Origin: Bacillus sp. S3
Lineage (GTDB): Bacteria > Bacillota > Bacilli > Bacillales > Cytobacillaceae
Reading direction: 5' to 3'
Assembly (NCBI RefSeq): GCF_005154805.1
Contig: NZ_CP039727.1
Location: 2,043,501 to 2,107,500, forward strand
DNA length: 64,000 bases
Shown here: positions 53,268 to 63,334 of the stretch, one piece after another
Layout of the letters: each line of letters opens with the position of its first letter
Numbering within the stretch: the stretch's first letter is position 1
Program-made: the position numbers and the translations under genes
The notes under the pieces: generated by a model
The model's database searches: none
Seen by the model: only the letters and a program-made list of their open reading frames with translations
Told to the model about the DNA's origin: nothing

Positions 53268-54260
53268 TTACGTCATTTTTTCAGCGTAGTGGCAGCTGAC
53301 AAAATGATTCGTTCCTAATTCCCTTAATTCCGGTTCTTCCGTTCTGCATTTCTCCGTCGCAACTGGGCAGCGCGTATGGAAGCGGCATCCACTCGGTGGA
53401 TTAATAGGGGAGGGAACATCTCCTTTTAGAATTACACGCTCCCGTTTTAAACCCGGATTTGGTACGGGAATGGATGATAACAATGCCTGAGTATATGGGT
53501 GTAGCGCTCTGTCGAATAAATCTTTTTTATCGGATATTTCAACCACTTTACCTAGATACATGACCATTACCCGATCCGAGATATGTCTTACTACACTCAA
53601 ATCGTGAGAGATGAATAGAAAGGTTAATCCGAACTGATTTTGCAGCTTTTTTAACAGATTTAAGATTTGTGCTTGGATAGATACATCCAAAGCGGAAACG
53701 GCTTCATCACAAATAATTAATTTAGGATTAACCGCCAGTGCTCTTGCAATCCCTATTCGTTGCCGCTGTCCGCCGCTAAATTCATGAGGGTAGCGGTCAA
53801 GAGCCTCTGGGGGCAGACCGACGTAACCGAGTAATTCAAGCATTCTATCCATTCTTTTTGTTTTTACTACTACATCTTGAATGGCCATCGCTTCATTTAA
53901 AATTTGCTTTACGGTTTGCCGGGGGTTAAGTGAGGCAAAAGGATCCTGAAAAATAACCTGTAAATCTCCTCTAAGCTTTCTCATTTCTCTTTTATTAAGG
54001 CCTAAAATGTCTTTCCCGGAATAATAAACCTTTCCATCTGTAGGTTCATCAAGTCTTAATATTGCACGTCCTGTTGTTGATTTACCGCAGCCCGATTCAC
54101 CAACGATACTTAATGTCTCGCCTTCATAGAGTTGGAATGAGACGTCATCTACTGCTTTAACATAGGCTTTTGGTTTAAAGAGTGAGTCTGTTTTTACAGG
54201 GAAATATTGCTTTAAATGATCGACTTGTAATAACACTTTCTTATCTGCTGCAGCCTGCAT
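53268..54260 (-). CDS. Opp/Dpp-type ABC transporter ATP-binding protein (F subunit)
   Basis: 330 aa. Walker [13 protein letters not shown]-loop, signature [15 protein letters not shown] and Walker [13 protein letters not shown] are intact. The C-terminal oligopeptide-transporter domain holds [14 protein letters not shown] and a later Cys. It pairs with the D subunit to drive import. It overlaps the D gene by 20 nt and is the last gene of the permease operon C-B-D-F (minus strand). After its stop the operon runs into the antisense group II intron instead of the kinase genes. Confidence 0.92.
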   Translation of the reverse strand: MQAAADKKVLLQVDHLKQYFPVKTDSLFKPKAYVKAVDDVSFQLYEGETLSIVGESGCGKSTTGRAILRLDEPTDGKVYYSGKDILGLNKREMRKLRGDLQVIFQDPFASLNPRQTVKQILNEAMAIQDVVVKTKRMDRMLELLGYVGLPPEALDRYPHEFSGGQRQRIGIARALAVNPKLIICDEAVSALDVSIQAQILNLLKKLQNQFGLTFLFISHDLSVVRHISDRVMVMYLGKVVEISDKKDLFDRALHPYTQALLSSIPVPNPGLKRERVILKGDVPSPINPPSGCRFHTRCPVATEKCRTEEPELRELGTNHFVSCHYAEKMT

Positions 54261-55284
54261 TATTTTCAGCCTCCTCTTTTATAACTTTATCAGTCCATTG
54301 ATCAGTATACATCCAACACCGAACCTTTACACCATCATTCTGCTCAATCAACTCTGGCTGCTTCTGATGACAAAGCGGTTGTTGATAAGGGCATCTTGTA
54401 GCAAAGCGGCAGCCTGTTGGCATATTGTATGGACTTGGAACACTGCCTTCTATTGTTTGCAGTTCTTCCTGATCTTCATGAATCTTAGGAAGTGATTCTA
54501 GTAAACCTTGGGTATATGGATGTTTTGGATCGGCAAAAATCTTCTCAGTCGGTGCATGTTCAATAATATTGCCTGCATACATAACTGCAACTGTATCACA
54601 CGTTTCTGCAACAACACCTAAATCATGGGTGATCATAACGACACCCATTCCCAACTTATTTTGCAAGTCTTTAATCAAATCTAGTATCTGTGCTTGGATG
54701 GTCACATCCAAGGCTGTTGTTGGTTCGTCAGCAATTAAAACCTCTGGGGTACAAGCAAGTGCCATTGCAATCATTACACGCTGACGCATTCCGCCGCTTA
54801 ACTGGAACGGTTCTTGTTTTGCTCTTTTTTCAGGTGAAGGGATTCCAACAAGCTTTAACATTTCGACTGCCTTATCCCACGCCGCTTTTCGTCCCATTTT
54901 TTGATGCAATCTTAATGCTTCGGCAATTTGCTCACCAACAGGAATGACAGGATTTAACGAGGTCATTGGCTCTTGGAAAATCATTGAGATTTCATTCCCT
55001 CTAATTTTTCGCATTTCATCCTCTGACATCGTTACCAAATCTTTTCCTTTAAATAAAACCTGTCCTCCGGCAATTTTCCCAGGAGGAGAGGGGATTAAGC
55101 GGAGGATGGAGAGAGATGTCATACTTTTCCCACAGCCGGATTCACCAACAATCCCCAAAGTTTCCCCTTTATGCAAAGTGAAATCAATGCCATCTACCGC
55201 TTTACTCACGCCACGTTTTGTAAAGAAATGTGTTTTTAATCCTTTTACCTCTAAAATTGGGTTGTTATTCTTGGTCACGGTCAT
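54241..55284 (-). CDS. Opp/Dpp-type ABC transporter ATP-binding protein (D subunit)
   Basis: 347 aa. Walker [12 protein letters not shown], signature [15 protein letters not shown] and Walker [13 protein letters not shown] are complete. The C-terminal domain has the four-Cys pattern [15 protein letters not shown] plus a later Cys, which in DppD-type ATPases binds an Fe-S cluster. It lies between the B permease (10 nt upstream) and the F gene (20-nt overlap). Together with the binding protein at 57427 it makes a complete peptide/nickel-family importer, here probably for a non-peptide nitrogen compound. Confidence 0.92.
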   Translation of the reverse strand: MTVTKNNNPILEVKGLKTHFFTKRGVSKAVDGIDFTLHKGETLGIVGESGCGKSMTSLSILRLIPSPPGKIAGGQVLFKGKDLVTMSEDEMRKIRGNEISMIFQEPMTSLNPVIPVGEQIAEALRLHQKMGRKAAWDKAVEMLKLVGIPSPEKRAKQEPFQLSGGMRQRVMIAMALACTPEVLIADEPTTALDVTIQAQILDLIKDLQNKLGMGVVMITHDLGVVAETCDTVAVMYAGNIIEHAPTEKIFADPKHPYTQGLLESLPKIHEDQEELQTIEGSVPSPYNMPTGCRFATRCPYQQPLCHQKQPELIEQNDGVKVRCWMYTDQWTDKVIKEEAENNAGCSR

Positions 55285-55294
55285 TCACCACCTG

Positions 55295-56215
55295 TTAATT
55301 TAATTCAATCCGCTTATTGAAGAAGCGATACATTACATCGACTAATAAATTCACGATTACGAAAACTAATGAGGCTACTAATACTCCGCCTTGAACCATT
55401 GGTAAATCACGCATACGAATCGAATCCACAATCATTCTCCCTAGTCCATTAATCGCAAAGATTGATTCAACCAGAACCGTTCCGCCAAGCAAAGCACCAA
55501 ATTGTAAACCAACTACTGTAATGACTGGAATTAACGCATTACGTAAGGCATGCTTATAAACAATCACCCGTTCGCGAAGACCCTTCGCACGAGCAGTCCG
55601 GATATAATCCTGACGAATGACCTCGAGCATACTTGATCTTGTCATTCTAGCAACGATTGCTGCCCCACCCGCACCCAATGTAAGGGCTGGAAGGATGATA
55701 TGGAGGATGCTATCCCAACCGGCTACAGGAAGGATTTGCAGCTTAACTGAGAAGAAATACATCATCATTAAGCCGAACCAAAAGCTGGGTAACGAGATAC
55801 CTAAAAGAGCTACGATCATAACGCTTGTATCAGTAAGGGAATAAGGCTTAATGGCAGATATTATTCCTGCAGCCATGCCTAAAACGACTGTTATCAGAAT
55901 ACTAAAAAAGGCAAGCTCGATTGTGATCGGCAATCTTACTAATATTTCATCGAGGACTGGCTGACTATTCTTAAGTGAAACCCCAAAATCACCTCTGAAA
56001 ATGCTCATTAAATAATCTAAATATTGGACAAATAATGGTCGGTTTAACCCTAATTGTTCACGAATGGCTTCAATGGTTTCTTTCGAAGCTCCTTCACCAG
56101 CAAGTAATACAGCAGGGTCACCCGGAACTAGCTGCATAATAAAGAACACAACAAATGTGACCCCTATAACAACTGGGATTGTTTGCAATAAACGGCGTAT
56201 GATAAACATCAACAT
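55295..56215 (-). CDS. ABC transporter permease, DppB/GsiC-like
   Basis: A 306-aa protein with six membrane segments. It has the classic N-terminus IIRRLLQTIPVVIGVTFVVFF and MQLVPGDPAVLLAG. The EAA coupling loop is DYIRTARAKGL, followed by RNALIPVITVVGLQFGALLGG. It forms half of the transmembrane channel. It is 14 nt after the C-type permease gene and 10 nt before the D ATPase gene. Family motifs fit dipeptide/glutathione/nickel importers, and specificity comes from the binding protein, not from this subunit. Confidence 0.93.
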   Translation of the reverse strand: MLMFIIRRLLQTIPVVIGVTFVVFFIMQLVPGDPAVLLAGEGASKETIEAIREQLGLNRPLFVQYLDYLMSIFRGDFGVSLKNSQPVLDEILVRLPITIELAFFSILITVVLGMAAGIISAIKPYSLTDTSVMIVALLGISLPSFWFGLMMMYFFSVKLQILPVAGWDSILHIILPALTLGAGGAAIVARMTRSSMLEVIRQDYIRTARAKGLRERVIVYKHALRNALIPVITVVGLQFGALLGGTVLVESIFAINGLGRMIVDSIRMRDLPMVQGGVLVASLVFVIVNLLVDVMYRFFNKRIELN

Positions 56216-56229
56216 TTTGCCAGCCTCCT

Positions 56230-57132
56230 CTATTTCTTCATTCTTGGATCAAACGCATCGCGTAATCCATCACCAAAAATATTAAAACCTAAAACAAGAA
56301 TTGAAATCGCCAAGCCTGGGAATATCGCAATATATGGAGCAGAGAATAAGAAATCCCTTCCGCTGCTTAACATCGTTCCCCATTCTGGTGAAGGGGGCTG
56401 GGCACCAAGTCCAAGGAATGATAAACCGGCTGCTGATAGAATAACGGTCGCAAGTCTTAACGTTCCTTGTACAATGATTGGTGAAAGAATATTCGGTAAT
56501 ATATGTTTGAAAATAATGGTTAGATCATTTGCTCCGAGGGAACGGATTGCGTCAATGTATTCCAGCCGTTTCACTTCTAAAGTAGAACCGCGAACGATTC
56601 GGGCAAATAATGGAATAGAGTAAGCTCCAACAGCGATGGTTACATTTAGTAAGCCAGGTCCCAATGCGCTAATAATTGCCAATGCTAGTAATATCCCAGG
56701 GAATGCAAGCAGGATATCCATGATTCGCATGATAGTGGAGTCAACCCATTTTCCAAAGTAGCCTGCAACAAGTCCAAGAATAATACCAAAAAATGCACCA
56801 AAGATTACTGCGGCAAACCCAATACCCATTGATAGTCTTGAACCATAGAGAATTCTACTTAAAATATCTCTTCCTTTATCATCGGTTCCCATCCAGTGAT
56901 CAGCTGACGGAGGCATCAGTTTATTTTCCAATTTAATCTCATAGGGATCATATGGAGCTAAGAGTGGTGCGAATAGCGCCACAACAATATAGAAAAGAAT
57001 AATGATTGCACCGACCATTGCCGCTTTATTTAACATTAAAATAGATAAGAATTCTCTTAATTTTGATTCTTTCGGTTGAATCATTGTTTGTGTGACTACA
57101 GCTGGTTGTTCAACTTTTGCATCAAGTGACAT
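56230..57132 (-). CDS. ABC transporter permease, DppC/GsiD-like
   Basis: A 300-aa protein. An N-terminal cytoplasmic tail is followed by the OppC_N segment (MLNKAAMVGAIIILFYIVVALFAP, split by Pro after the helix), HWMGTDDKGRDILSR, then the EAA loop region LEYIDAIRSLGAN and ILPNILSPIIVQGTL. It is the first gene of the minus-strand permease operon and the partner of the B permease. The promoter must lie in the 200-bp divergent region shared with the second binding protein gene. GGAGGGTT precedes the ATG. Confidence 0.93.
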   Translation of the reverse strand: MSLDAKVEQPAVVTQTMIQPKESKLREFLSILMLNKAAMVGAIIILFYIVVALFAPLLAPYDPYEIKLENKLMPPSADHWMGTDDKGRDILSRILYGSRLSMGIGFAAVIFGAFFGIILGLVAGYFGKWVDSTIMRIMDILLAFPGILLALAIISALGPGLLNVTIAVGAYSIPLFARIVRGSTLEVKRLEYIDAIRSLGANDLTIIFKHILPNILSPIIVQGTLRLATVILSAAGLSFLGLGAQPPSPEWGTMLSSGRDFLFSAPYIAIFPGLAISILVLGFNIFGDGLRDAFDPRMKK

Positions 57133-57426
57133 TGTAAAACCCTCCTTAATTTACTATTTGATAGTAAGCTGTCCATTCTTGTTGCAATGGTCCTCCTTTC
57201 GAAACCATTCATTTTTTTTGTGGATTATGTACAAAATTATCAAAATTCACATGAAAGTAAATATTTTTTAAATTGTTTGTCAAAATACTTAAAATTTTAG
57301 TAAATATTCTGTAAATATTCCGGTGCATCTTCTTCTATAATGCAGATAAGCAGATGCACAAGGGTGGTGAAAAACAAATTACATCTTAGATTAAACGTTT
57401 TAGAAAATACAAAGGAGAGACTAAAA
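57133..57426. other. Divergent regulatory region between permease operon and binding protein copy 2
   Basis: An AT-rich, about 290-bp region that must carry two divergent promoters. A TATAAT at 57336-57341 points toward the binding protein, but its -35 (AAATAT) is poor, suggesting activator dependence. No exact regulator site could be named. Confidence 0.5.
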
Positions 57427-59004
57427 ATGGAGAGAAAAAGACGCACCCTAAGAAACGGGCTACTTTTAGTATTAATTGGTTTGATGTTAGTAATTGCTCA
57501 AGCCTGTTCAACAAAATCGAATTCTTCTAATGAAGAGGCAAGCAAAAAAGAGGGAACGAAACAGGGTGGTACCTTAACTGTTGTTCGGCTTTCAGATGCG
57601 ACAAAATTAGATCCACATTTCATTACAGATATTCCGTCAGCAAATATTATTTATCAAAAGGTCTATCAGGGACTGGTTGTACCTGATAAGGATTTTAAAA
57701 TTCAACCGCTGTTAGCGAAAGAATGGACAGTAGTAAATGATACAACGTGGGAATTTAAATTAAGAGACGATGTCACTTTTCATGATGGAACACCATTCAA
57801 CGCTGAAGCAGTAAAAGCAACCTTTGACCGTTTATTAGATCCAAATACGGGATCGCCGCAGCGTGAGAAATTTGCAATGATTACAGAAGTTAAAGTAGTA
57901 GATGAATATACCGTCCAATTAGTGCTTGCTTATCCATATGCACCACTTTTATCCATTTTGGCAAGTAATGAAGGAAGCATCATTAGCCCAAAAGCATTAG
58001 CGGAGAACCCTGAAAAATTGGCTGAGCATCCAGTTGGTACCGGTCCATTTGTGTTTGGCGAATGGAAGAGCGGTCAAGAAATTTCATTAAAGAAAAATGA
58101 AAACTATTGGGGCAAGAAGCCCAACATTGATGGGGTAGTTTTCAAAGTTGTACCGGAAGATGCAACACGTCTTGCAATGATCGAAACAGGTGAAGCTCAC
58201 ATCAACGACCAAGTTCCTGTTTCAGAAATTGAACGAATTGAGGCTTCTGATAAGATGGGGCTTTATCGTACAGATGGACTTGCTGTAGAATTCCTCGGAT
58301 TTAATACAAAGAAAAAACCATTTGATGATATTAGAGTTCGTAAAGCAATCAGTCATGCGATTGAGAGAGAAGCCATCATTAAAGGTGTATACAATAATGT
58401 TGGAACGTTAGCAAATGTAGCAATGAGTCCTAAAGTATTCGGATATAGTGACAAGGTCAAGCCTTACGACTATGATTTGAATGAAGCTAAGCAATTATTA
58501 AAAGATGCAGGTTATGAAAATGGACTGGAGATTACATTATTGACAAGCGATCGTAAAGAACGAATTAACATGGCAGAAGTTATTCAATCTCAGTTAAAAG
58601 GGATTGGCGTAAAAGTTGATATTCAAGTAATGGAATATGGTGCCTTTATCGAAATGATTAATAAAGGTGAGCATGAATTGGTTATCAACGGCTGGGGAAA
58701 TGCGACAGGTGATGGGGATTATAACCAATATAACCTTTTCCATTCAGCATCTCAAGGACCTGCAGGGAACCATTTCTACTATAGTAATCCCGATGTAGAC
58801 CAGCTAATCGAAGCAGCACGTAAGGAAACAGATGAAGCAAAACGTTTAAAGCTATATGAAGATGTTATGCAATTAGAAATTGACGATGCTGTTTATATTC
58901 CAATCCGTAACTACGAGCACATGGCTGCTCATAATAAAAACGTCAGTGGTTTTTGGTTAAATGCTGCAAATTACCTAATGATTGACGATGTCGTTATAAA
59001 GTAA
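57427..59004 (+). CDS. Peptide/nickel-type ABC substrate-binding lipoprotein (copy 2)
   Basis: About 525 aa from the ATG at 57427, which has AAAGGAGA 10 nt upstream. Codons before it (from 57340) are not family-like. A signal peptide with a lipobox-like VIAQAC is followed by the SBP_bac_5 core (WEFKLRDDVTFHDGTPFNA, GTGPFVFGEW, KPFDDIRVRKAISHAIE). It is strikingly close to copy 1 at 43844 along its whole length. It is divergent from the permease operon and therefore likely its main binding protein. A stem-loop separates it from the two downstream amidohydrolase genes. Confidence 0.92.
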   Translation: MERKRRTLRNGLLLVLIGLMLVIAQACSTKSNSSNEEASKKEGTKQGGTLTVVRLSDATKLDPHFITDIPSANIIYQKVYQGLVVPDKDFKIQPLLAKEWTVVNDTTWEFKLRDDVTFHDGTPFNAEAVKATFDRLLDPNTGSPQREKFAMITEVKVVDEYTVQLVLAYPYAPLLSILASNEGSIISPKALAENPEKLAEHPVGTGPFVFGEWKSGQEISLKKNENYWGKKPNIDGVVFKVVPEDATRLAMIETGEAHINDQVPVSEIERIEASDKMGLYRTDGLAVEFLGFNTKKKPFDDIRVRKAISHAIEREAIIKGVYNNVGTLANVAMSPKVFGYSDKVKPYDYDLNEAKQLLKDAGYENGLEITLLTSDRKERINMAEVIQSQLKGIGVKVDIQVMEYGAFIEMINKGEHELVINGWGNATGDGDYNQYNLFHSASQGPAGNHFYYSNPDVDQLIEAARKETDEAKRLKLYEDVMQLEIDDAVYIPIRNYEHMAAHNKNVSGFWLNAANYLMIDDVVIK

Positions 59005-59016
59005 AGGAATCAACGT

Positions 59017-59047
59017 GGAAAGTACTTTTGCAAAAAAGTACTTTTCC
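59017..59047 (+). terminator. Stem-loop after binding protein copy 2
   Basis: GGAAAGTACTTTT / AAAAGTACTTTTCC forms a strong AT hairpin, then CCTACTTTTT. It is likely a partial terminator between lipoprotein and enzyme genes, as after copy 1. Confidence 0.55.
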
Positions 59048-59073
59048 TACTTTTTAAAATTGGAGGAATTGGA

Positions 59074-60312
59074 ATGACTACGTTTTGGCTTACTAATGTC
59101 AAATTAGAAAAGGGCTTCAAATACGATAATCATCGTATTTCCGGTACCGAGACGGAATTTTGCCACTTGAAAATTGCAGATGGAATAATTACCGAAATCT
59201 CACCTGTATTACCGAATACTGATGAGAAGCAAATCGATGCAAAAAATCAACTTCTTCTCCCTTCTTTAAGAGATATGCATATTCATATCGATAAAACGTA
59301 CTATGGAGGACCTTGGAAGGCTTGTACCCCAATCACTAAAGGGATTTTTACTAGATTAGAAGAGGAAAAAGAACTGCTGCCAAAGCTGCTGCCTACTGCC
59401 CAAGAACGTGCTGAGAAAATGATTGAATTGTATTTGAAAAACGGTCATACGCATATTCGTACCCATTGTAATGTGGATCCCGTGATAGGTCTTAAAAATC
59501 TAGAGGCAACGGTGAATGCCTTGAAAAAATACGAGGATGTTCTTACCTATGAAATTGTCGCCTTCCCACAGCATGGATTGTTAAAAAGTAATTCTATCCA
59601 ATTGATTCGGGATGCGATGAAAAATGGAGCAACATTAGTTGGGGGCGTCGATCCTGCGACTGTTGATCGAAATATTGAAAAGTCTTTATATACGATATTT
59701 GAAATTGCAGTGGAAAACAATAAGGGCGTAGATATCCATTTACATGACCCTAACACATTAGGGGCATTTACGTTTGAAAGAATGGCCCATTATACGAAAG
59801 AAGCGGGTCTTAAAGGCAGAGCTACGATCAGCCATGGAATTGCATTAGGTGATCTTCAAGCTGAAGCACTCAATGAAATGGCTGCTATTTTAAAAGATCA
59901 AGAGATAGATGTAACAACTACTGTACCCGTTAACAGAGCTACTATACCGATCCCGGTACTAGATAAGTTAGGAATCTCTGTATCCGTCGGTCATGATAGT
60001 ATTACCGATCACTGGTCGCCATTTGGCACAGGTAATACCATTCAGAAGCTGGGAACTCTTGCAGAGCGGTTCCGATTGTCTGATGAATATTCCCTATCAA
60101 CAGCCTTAAAATATGGTACTGGCGGCGTTACCCCGCTTAATGAAAATGGCGAGCGCGTTTGGCCCAAGGTGGGCGATGAAGCAACAATGATGCTGGTGAA
60201 TGCATCCTGTTCTGCGGAAGCAGTGGCAAGGAGAGCCTCAGTAGAATCATTGTTTTTCAAAGGGAAAAAGGTTGAAAGTAAGGTAATAGAATCAAACACG
60301 GTTCAAGTTTAA
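59074..60312 (+). CDS. Cytosine-deaminase-like amidohydrolase (copy 2)
   Basis: 412 aa, paralogous to the proteins at 45483 and 60328. Metal ligands are DMHIHIDKT (H69, H71), VDIHLHDPN, ISHGIALG and VGHDSITDHW (Asp). HIRTHCNVDP and AFPQHGLL are conserved. As in its paralogues, H-L-H-D replaces the HCDE of CodA. TTGGAGGAATTGG precedes the ATG. It lies between the binding protein and the third copy, 15 nt before the latter, so all three are probably one plus-strand operon. The three deaminase-like enzymes may act on successive or related ring compounds. Confidence 0.85.
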   Translation: MTTFWLTNVKLEKGFKYDNHRISGTETEFCHLKIADGIITEISPVLPNTDEKQIDAKNQLLLPSLRDMHIHIDKTYYGGPWKACTPITKGIFTRLEEEKELLPKLLPTAQERAEKMIELYLKNGHTHIRTHCNVDPVIGLKNLEATVNALKKYEDVLTYEIVAFPQHGLLKSNSIQLIRDAMKNGATLVGGVDPATVDRNIEKSLYTIFEIAVENNKGVDIHLHDPNTLGAFTFERMAHYTKEAGLKGRATISHGIALGDLQAEALNEMAAILKDQEIDVTTTVPVNRATIPIPVLDKLGISVSVGHDSITDHWSPFGTGNTIQKLGTLAERFRLSDEYSLSTALKYGTGGVTPLNENGERVWPKVGDEATMMLVNASCSAEAVARRASVESLFFKGKKVESKVIESNTVQV

Positions 60313-60327
60313 AGGAGGAATAAAAGA

Positions 60328-61548
60328 ATGACCACTCCCTATTGGTTAACAAATGTACGATTAGAAACAGGATATATACAGGATGAAAAAGGGGTTTATG
60401 AAACGAATACTGAGCTTTTTCATTTGAAATTTGAGGATGGTAAAATTGTAGAGAAGAAGAGTAATACCTATGTCATTCCACAAGGTGAAAAAACGATTGA
60501 TGGAAAAGGATATTTGGCTGTTCCTCCATTCAAAGAAATGCATAATCATTTAGACAAAACCTATCTCTCTCTAGATTGGAAGGCACCGATCCCAGCAAAA
60601 AATTTAGAAGACCGTTTACGTTTAGAAGCGATGGAGCTTGCTGAATTAGCTCCGACAACGAATCAGCGGGCAAGTGCGATGATTGAATTGCTGCTTTCTC
60701 ATGGCTCCACACATATCCGCACACATGTAAATATTGATCCGTATATCGGATTGAAAAATCTAGAGGGGATTAAATCGGCGCTTGAGGATTACTCTGATAA
60801 GCTAACCTATGAGATAGTAGCATTCCCGCAGCACGGCCTATTGAGAGAAGATGTAATTCCACTAATGAAGGAAGCAATGAGATCGGGAGCTCAACTTGTG
60901 GGTGGGCTGGACCCGGCAGGAATTGACCGCAATATTGAAAAGTCACTCTTTGAAGTGATGAATCTAGCGACAGAATTTGATGCCGATATTGATATTCATT
61001 TACATGACAACGGACATGTCGGGTATTACACGGTTGATAAATTTGCAGAAATGGTGGAAGAAGCAAAATGGCATAATCGTGCTGCCGTCAGCCATGCCTT
61101 CTGCCTAGGTGAAGTACCAATCCAACAACAGGAAGAAATGGCTGATAAGCTGAGTAATCTCGGAATGTCAATCATGTCGACAATACCAATCACCAGGACA
61201 CTTCCGCCCATCGAATTGCTGGATCGAAAAGGAATAAACGTCTATTTAGGCTGTGACGGTTTCTATGATTCCTGGGGTCCATACGGAACAGGAGATATTT
61301 TAGAAAAGGTTACTCACTTTGGGGAGTTATATCGAAAGAGTGATGAACTTTCCTTGGCACAATCGTTAAAATGGGCAACAGGAGGCCTAACCCCTTTAAC
61401 AAAAGATGGTGAAATTGCCTGGCCGTTAATAGGTGATGAAGCGAGTCTTGTTTTGGTCAATGCATCTTGTTCGGCAGAAGCTGTTGCAAGAACGCCAAAG
61501 CGAGAGGCTGTTGTGTTTAAAGGAAAAGTGGTATTTGGACATATTTAG
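60328..61548 (+). CDS. Cytosine-deaminase-like amidohydrolase (copy 3)
   Basis: 406 aa, the third family member. Ligands are EMHNHLDKT (H72, H74), IDIHLHDNGH, VSHAFCLG and LGCDGFYDSW. HIRTHVNIDP and AFPQHGLL are shared. It differs from copy 2 around the loop KAPIPAKNLEDRLRLEAMEL, near where substrate would bind, hinting at another specificity. AAAGGAGGAATAAAAG is a strong ribosome site. It is the last gene of the plus-strand unit and converges with the PucR-type regulator through a shared terminator. Confidence 0.85.
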   Translation: MTTPYWLTNVRLETGYIQDEKGVYETNTELFHLKFEDGKIVEKKSNTYVIPQGEKTIDGKGYLAVPPFKEMHNHLDKTYLSLDWKAPIPAKNLEDRLRLEAMELAELAPTTNQRASAMIELLLSHGSTHIRTHVNIDPYIGLKNLEGIKSALEDYSDKLTYEIVAFPQHGLLREDVIPLMKEAMRSGAQLVGGLDPAGIDRNIEKSLFEVMNLATEFDADIDIHLHDNGHVGYYTVDKFAEMVEEAKWHNRAAVSHAFCLGEVPIQQQEEMADKLSNLGMSIMSTIPITRTLPPIELLDRKGINVYLGCDGFYDSWGPYGTGDILEKVTHFGELYRKSDELSLAQSLKWATGGLTPLTKDGEIAWPLIGDEASLVLVNASCSAEAVARTPKREAVVFKGKVVFGHI

Positions 61549-61584
61549 GTGATGCTCTTTTGCGAATATTAAAGCAAAGCATAG

Positions 61585-61620
61585 AAAAAAAATAGTCCCG
61601 TTCACATTAGTGAGAACGGG
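61585..61620. terminator. Terminator between deaminase copy 3 and pucR-like gene
   Basis: Stem CCCGTTC / GAACGGG. On the minus strand it continues GGGACTA and then eight T; on the plus strand GGGGCTTTT follows. It overlaps the last codons of the regulator. Confidence 0.8.
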
Positions 61621-63334
61621 GCTTTTCCGTAATTGAATAAAGTCTTTTGTTTAACAATCTAAAGATCTTTAAGGCTAATTGAATTTGCAGCAATTCCTCT
61701 GAATTTTTTAGATCGGTATTTAAAATTTCTTTGATTTTCTCAATTCTGTAGATCAGGGTATTTCTGTGTAAAAACATCGCTTTGGCTGTTTCACTTATAT
61801 TAATATTATTTAGAAAGTAGTTCTCTAACGTAATAATATAACTTGTCCCGTGCAGTTGATCATGTTCATATATTTTTCCGAGACGTTTCATGAAAAAGTC
61901 CTCTAATTCCATGTCTTTAATGTTACTGTCCAAGAAATGATAGATGGAATGATCCTCGAAATGGGAGACTCCTCCACGGTCATTAAACTTTTGCATGAGT
62001 CTGATTGATTCATTTGCTTCTGAAAAACTCTTGTGAAGTGAATGGATTGTTTCATATTGTCTGCCAATGCCAATTAAGAAACTTGTATTTTTCATTTGTT
62101 TGGTCAGTACGCTATAAAGCCCGTTTCCGTACAACTTCGCTTCATTTAATGTAATAGGAGGTTTGTTTTCATTTTGTCCCATTAAAATGATAATGTGATT
62201 GTTACGATAAAAGCATGTAATCTCCCCATTTGCTAAATTCGAATGTTCATAAACTAGATCCACACATTTTCTAGCCTTATTCTCTAACTGAACCTTCCTT
62301 GCCACTATATCCTCGTACCGTTCAAGGTCCGCTGTATCAAAATTTATTACCATACAAAAATACTTATATTGTGAATTTAAACCATGCAATTCGCTTAGTG
62401 ATTGAATGGATTCACTGGAAGTGATTTTTCCTGTGAGCAAATCATCAAAGAAATCCTGTCTAATTTTTAATTTTACATCCTCAATCTCTTTTGCTTTTAT
62501 CATCTCAAGTGCCATGATTGTGGAAGCCTGTTCAAGGATAATATAATCAAATTCCGATAGTTCTCGAACAGTTTGCCAAACAATTATATATCCATAAAGA
62601 TAATTTGCTACCGCGACGGGTAAGATGCGGCACTTAATTTCCATGGCTTCCAAATGATAAATTCGTTTAATGGACTTCTTCATTTCACTAATATTATCCG
62701 GAATGGAGTCTATGAACGCTTGCGTGAAAATTGGTCTATTTATTATTAAATCAAAGCAGTAGGCAAGCGGCACTTTGTTATCCTTGTGCTCCGTGAAATG
62801 GAGCAATTTCCAATCCTTATCAACAAAAATGATTGGGTTATTGATGGTTTCGGATAATAAGGAAGAGATCCTTTCGATCCCGCCGCCTTCAAGCGTAATC
62901 CTAAAAAATAAATTATGCATGTCTAACGTTTTTCGGTTCAGTAAATCATATCTCCCAGATGCTTTCTCATTAATAATCGAAATAACTCTGGACAGAGTAT
63001 ATTCGAAGGGTAACTCAATTAGTGGTAAACCATACTTATTTGCCTGGTCAATCATATTTTGCGGGAGTTTATCAAAGTACCGCTTCATTTTGACAACGAG
63101 CCCAGCGCAATTAATTTCAGATAGCTCCTTAATAATCCTATTTTGCAGTTCTTCGTTATCTTTAAAAATAAAGCCAGTTGATAAAAGCAATTCATTAGGA
63201 GAAAGCCAATCAAATGCACCAGGGTTTTCAATAATATTTACGATTGATATTTCATTATTGATCCCTTTTTCCCCGGCGATAATTTTTATTCCGTCAATCG
63301 CTTTTATTTCAAATAAATCTTTAACTGTAAGCAA
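61607..63334 (-). CDS. PucR-family transcriptional regulator
   Basis: 575 aa. An N-terminal PucR ligand-sensing domain (about 1-125: LTVKDLFEI, NPGAFDWLSPNELLLSTGF, GLPLIELPFEYTLSRVI) is followed by a GGDEF-like middle region. The C-terminal helix-turn-helix ends AKAMFLHRNTLIYRIEKIKEIL. B. subtilis PucR activates allantoin/purine catabolism, and others control ureide, pyrimidine or amine use. Its position between the deaminase genes and the AllH-like gene makes it the likely regulator of the island. The binding site is not visible. The start ATG follows GAGGAGTGAG. Confidence 0.92.
   Translation of the reverse strand: MLTVKDLFEIKAIDGIKIIAGEKGINNEISIVNIIENPGAFDWLSPNELLLSTGFIFKDNEELQNRIIKELSEINCAGLVVKMKRYFDKLPQNMIDQANKYGLPLIELPFEYTLSRVISIINEKASGRYDLLNRKTLDMHNLFFRITLEGGGIERISSLLSETINNPIIFVDKDWKLLHFTEHKDNKVPLAYCFDLIINRPIFTQAFIDSIPDNISEMKKSIKRIYHLEAMEIKCRILPVAVANYLYGYIIVWQTVRELSEFDYIILEQASTIMALEMIKAKEIEDVKLKIRQDFFDDLLTGKITSSESIQSLSELHGLNSQYKYFCMVINFDTADLERYEDIVARKVQLENKARKCVDLVYEHSNLANGEITCFYRNNHIIILMGQNENKPPITLNEAKLYGNGLYSVLTKQMKNTSFLIGIGRQYETIHSLHKSFSEANESIRLMQKFNDRGGVSHFEDHSIYHFLDSNIKDMELEDFFMKRLGKIYEHDQLHGTSYIITLENYFLNNINISETAKAMFLHRNTLIYRIEKIKEILNTDLKNSEELLQIQLALKIFRLLNKRLYSITEKPRSH

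Noticed and set aside
60338..60352. TATTGGTTAA resembling part of a PucR box
   Set aside because: It lies inside the coding start of deaminase copy 3 (Tyr-Trp-Leu-Thr codons) and is explained by the protein sequence.
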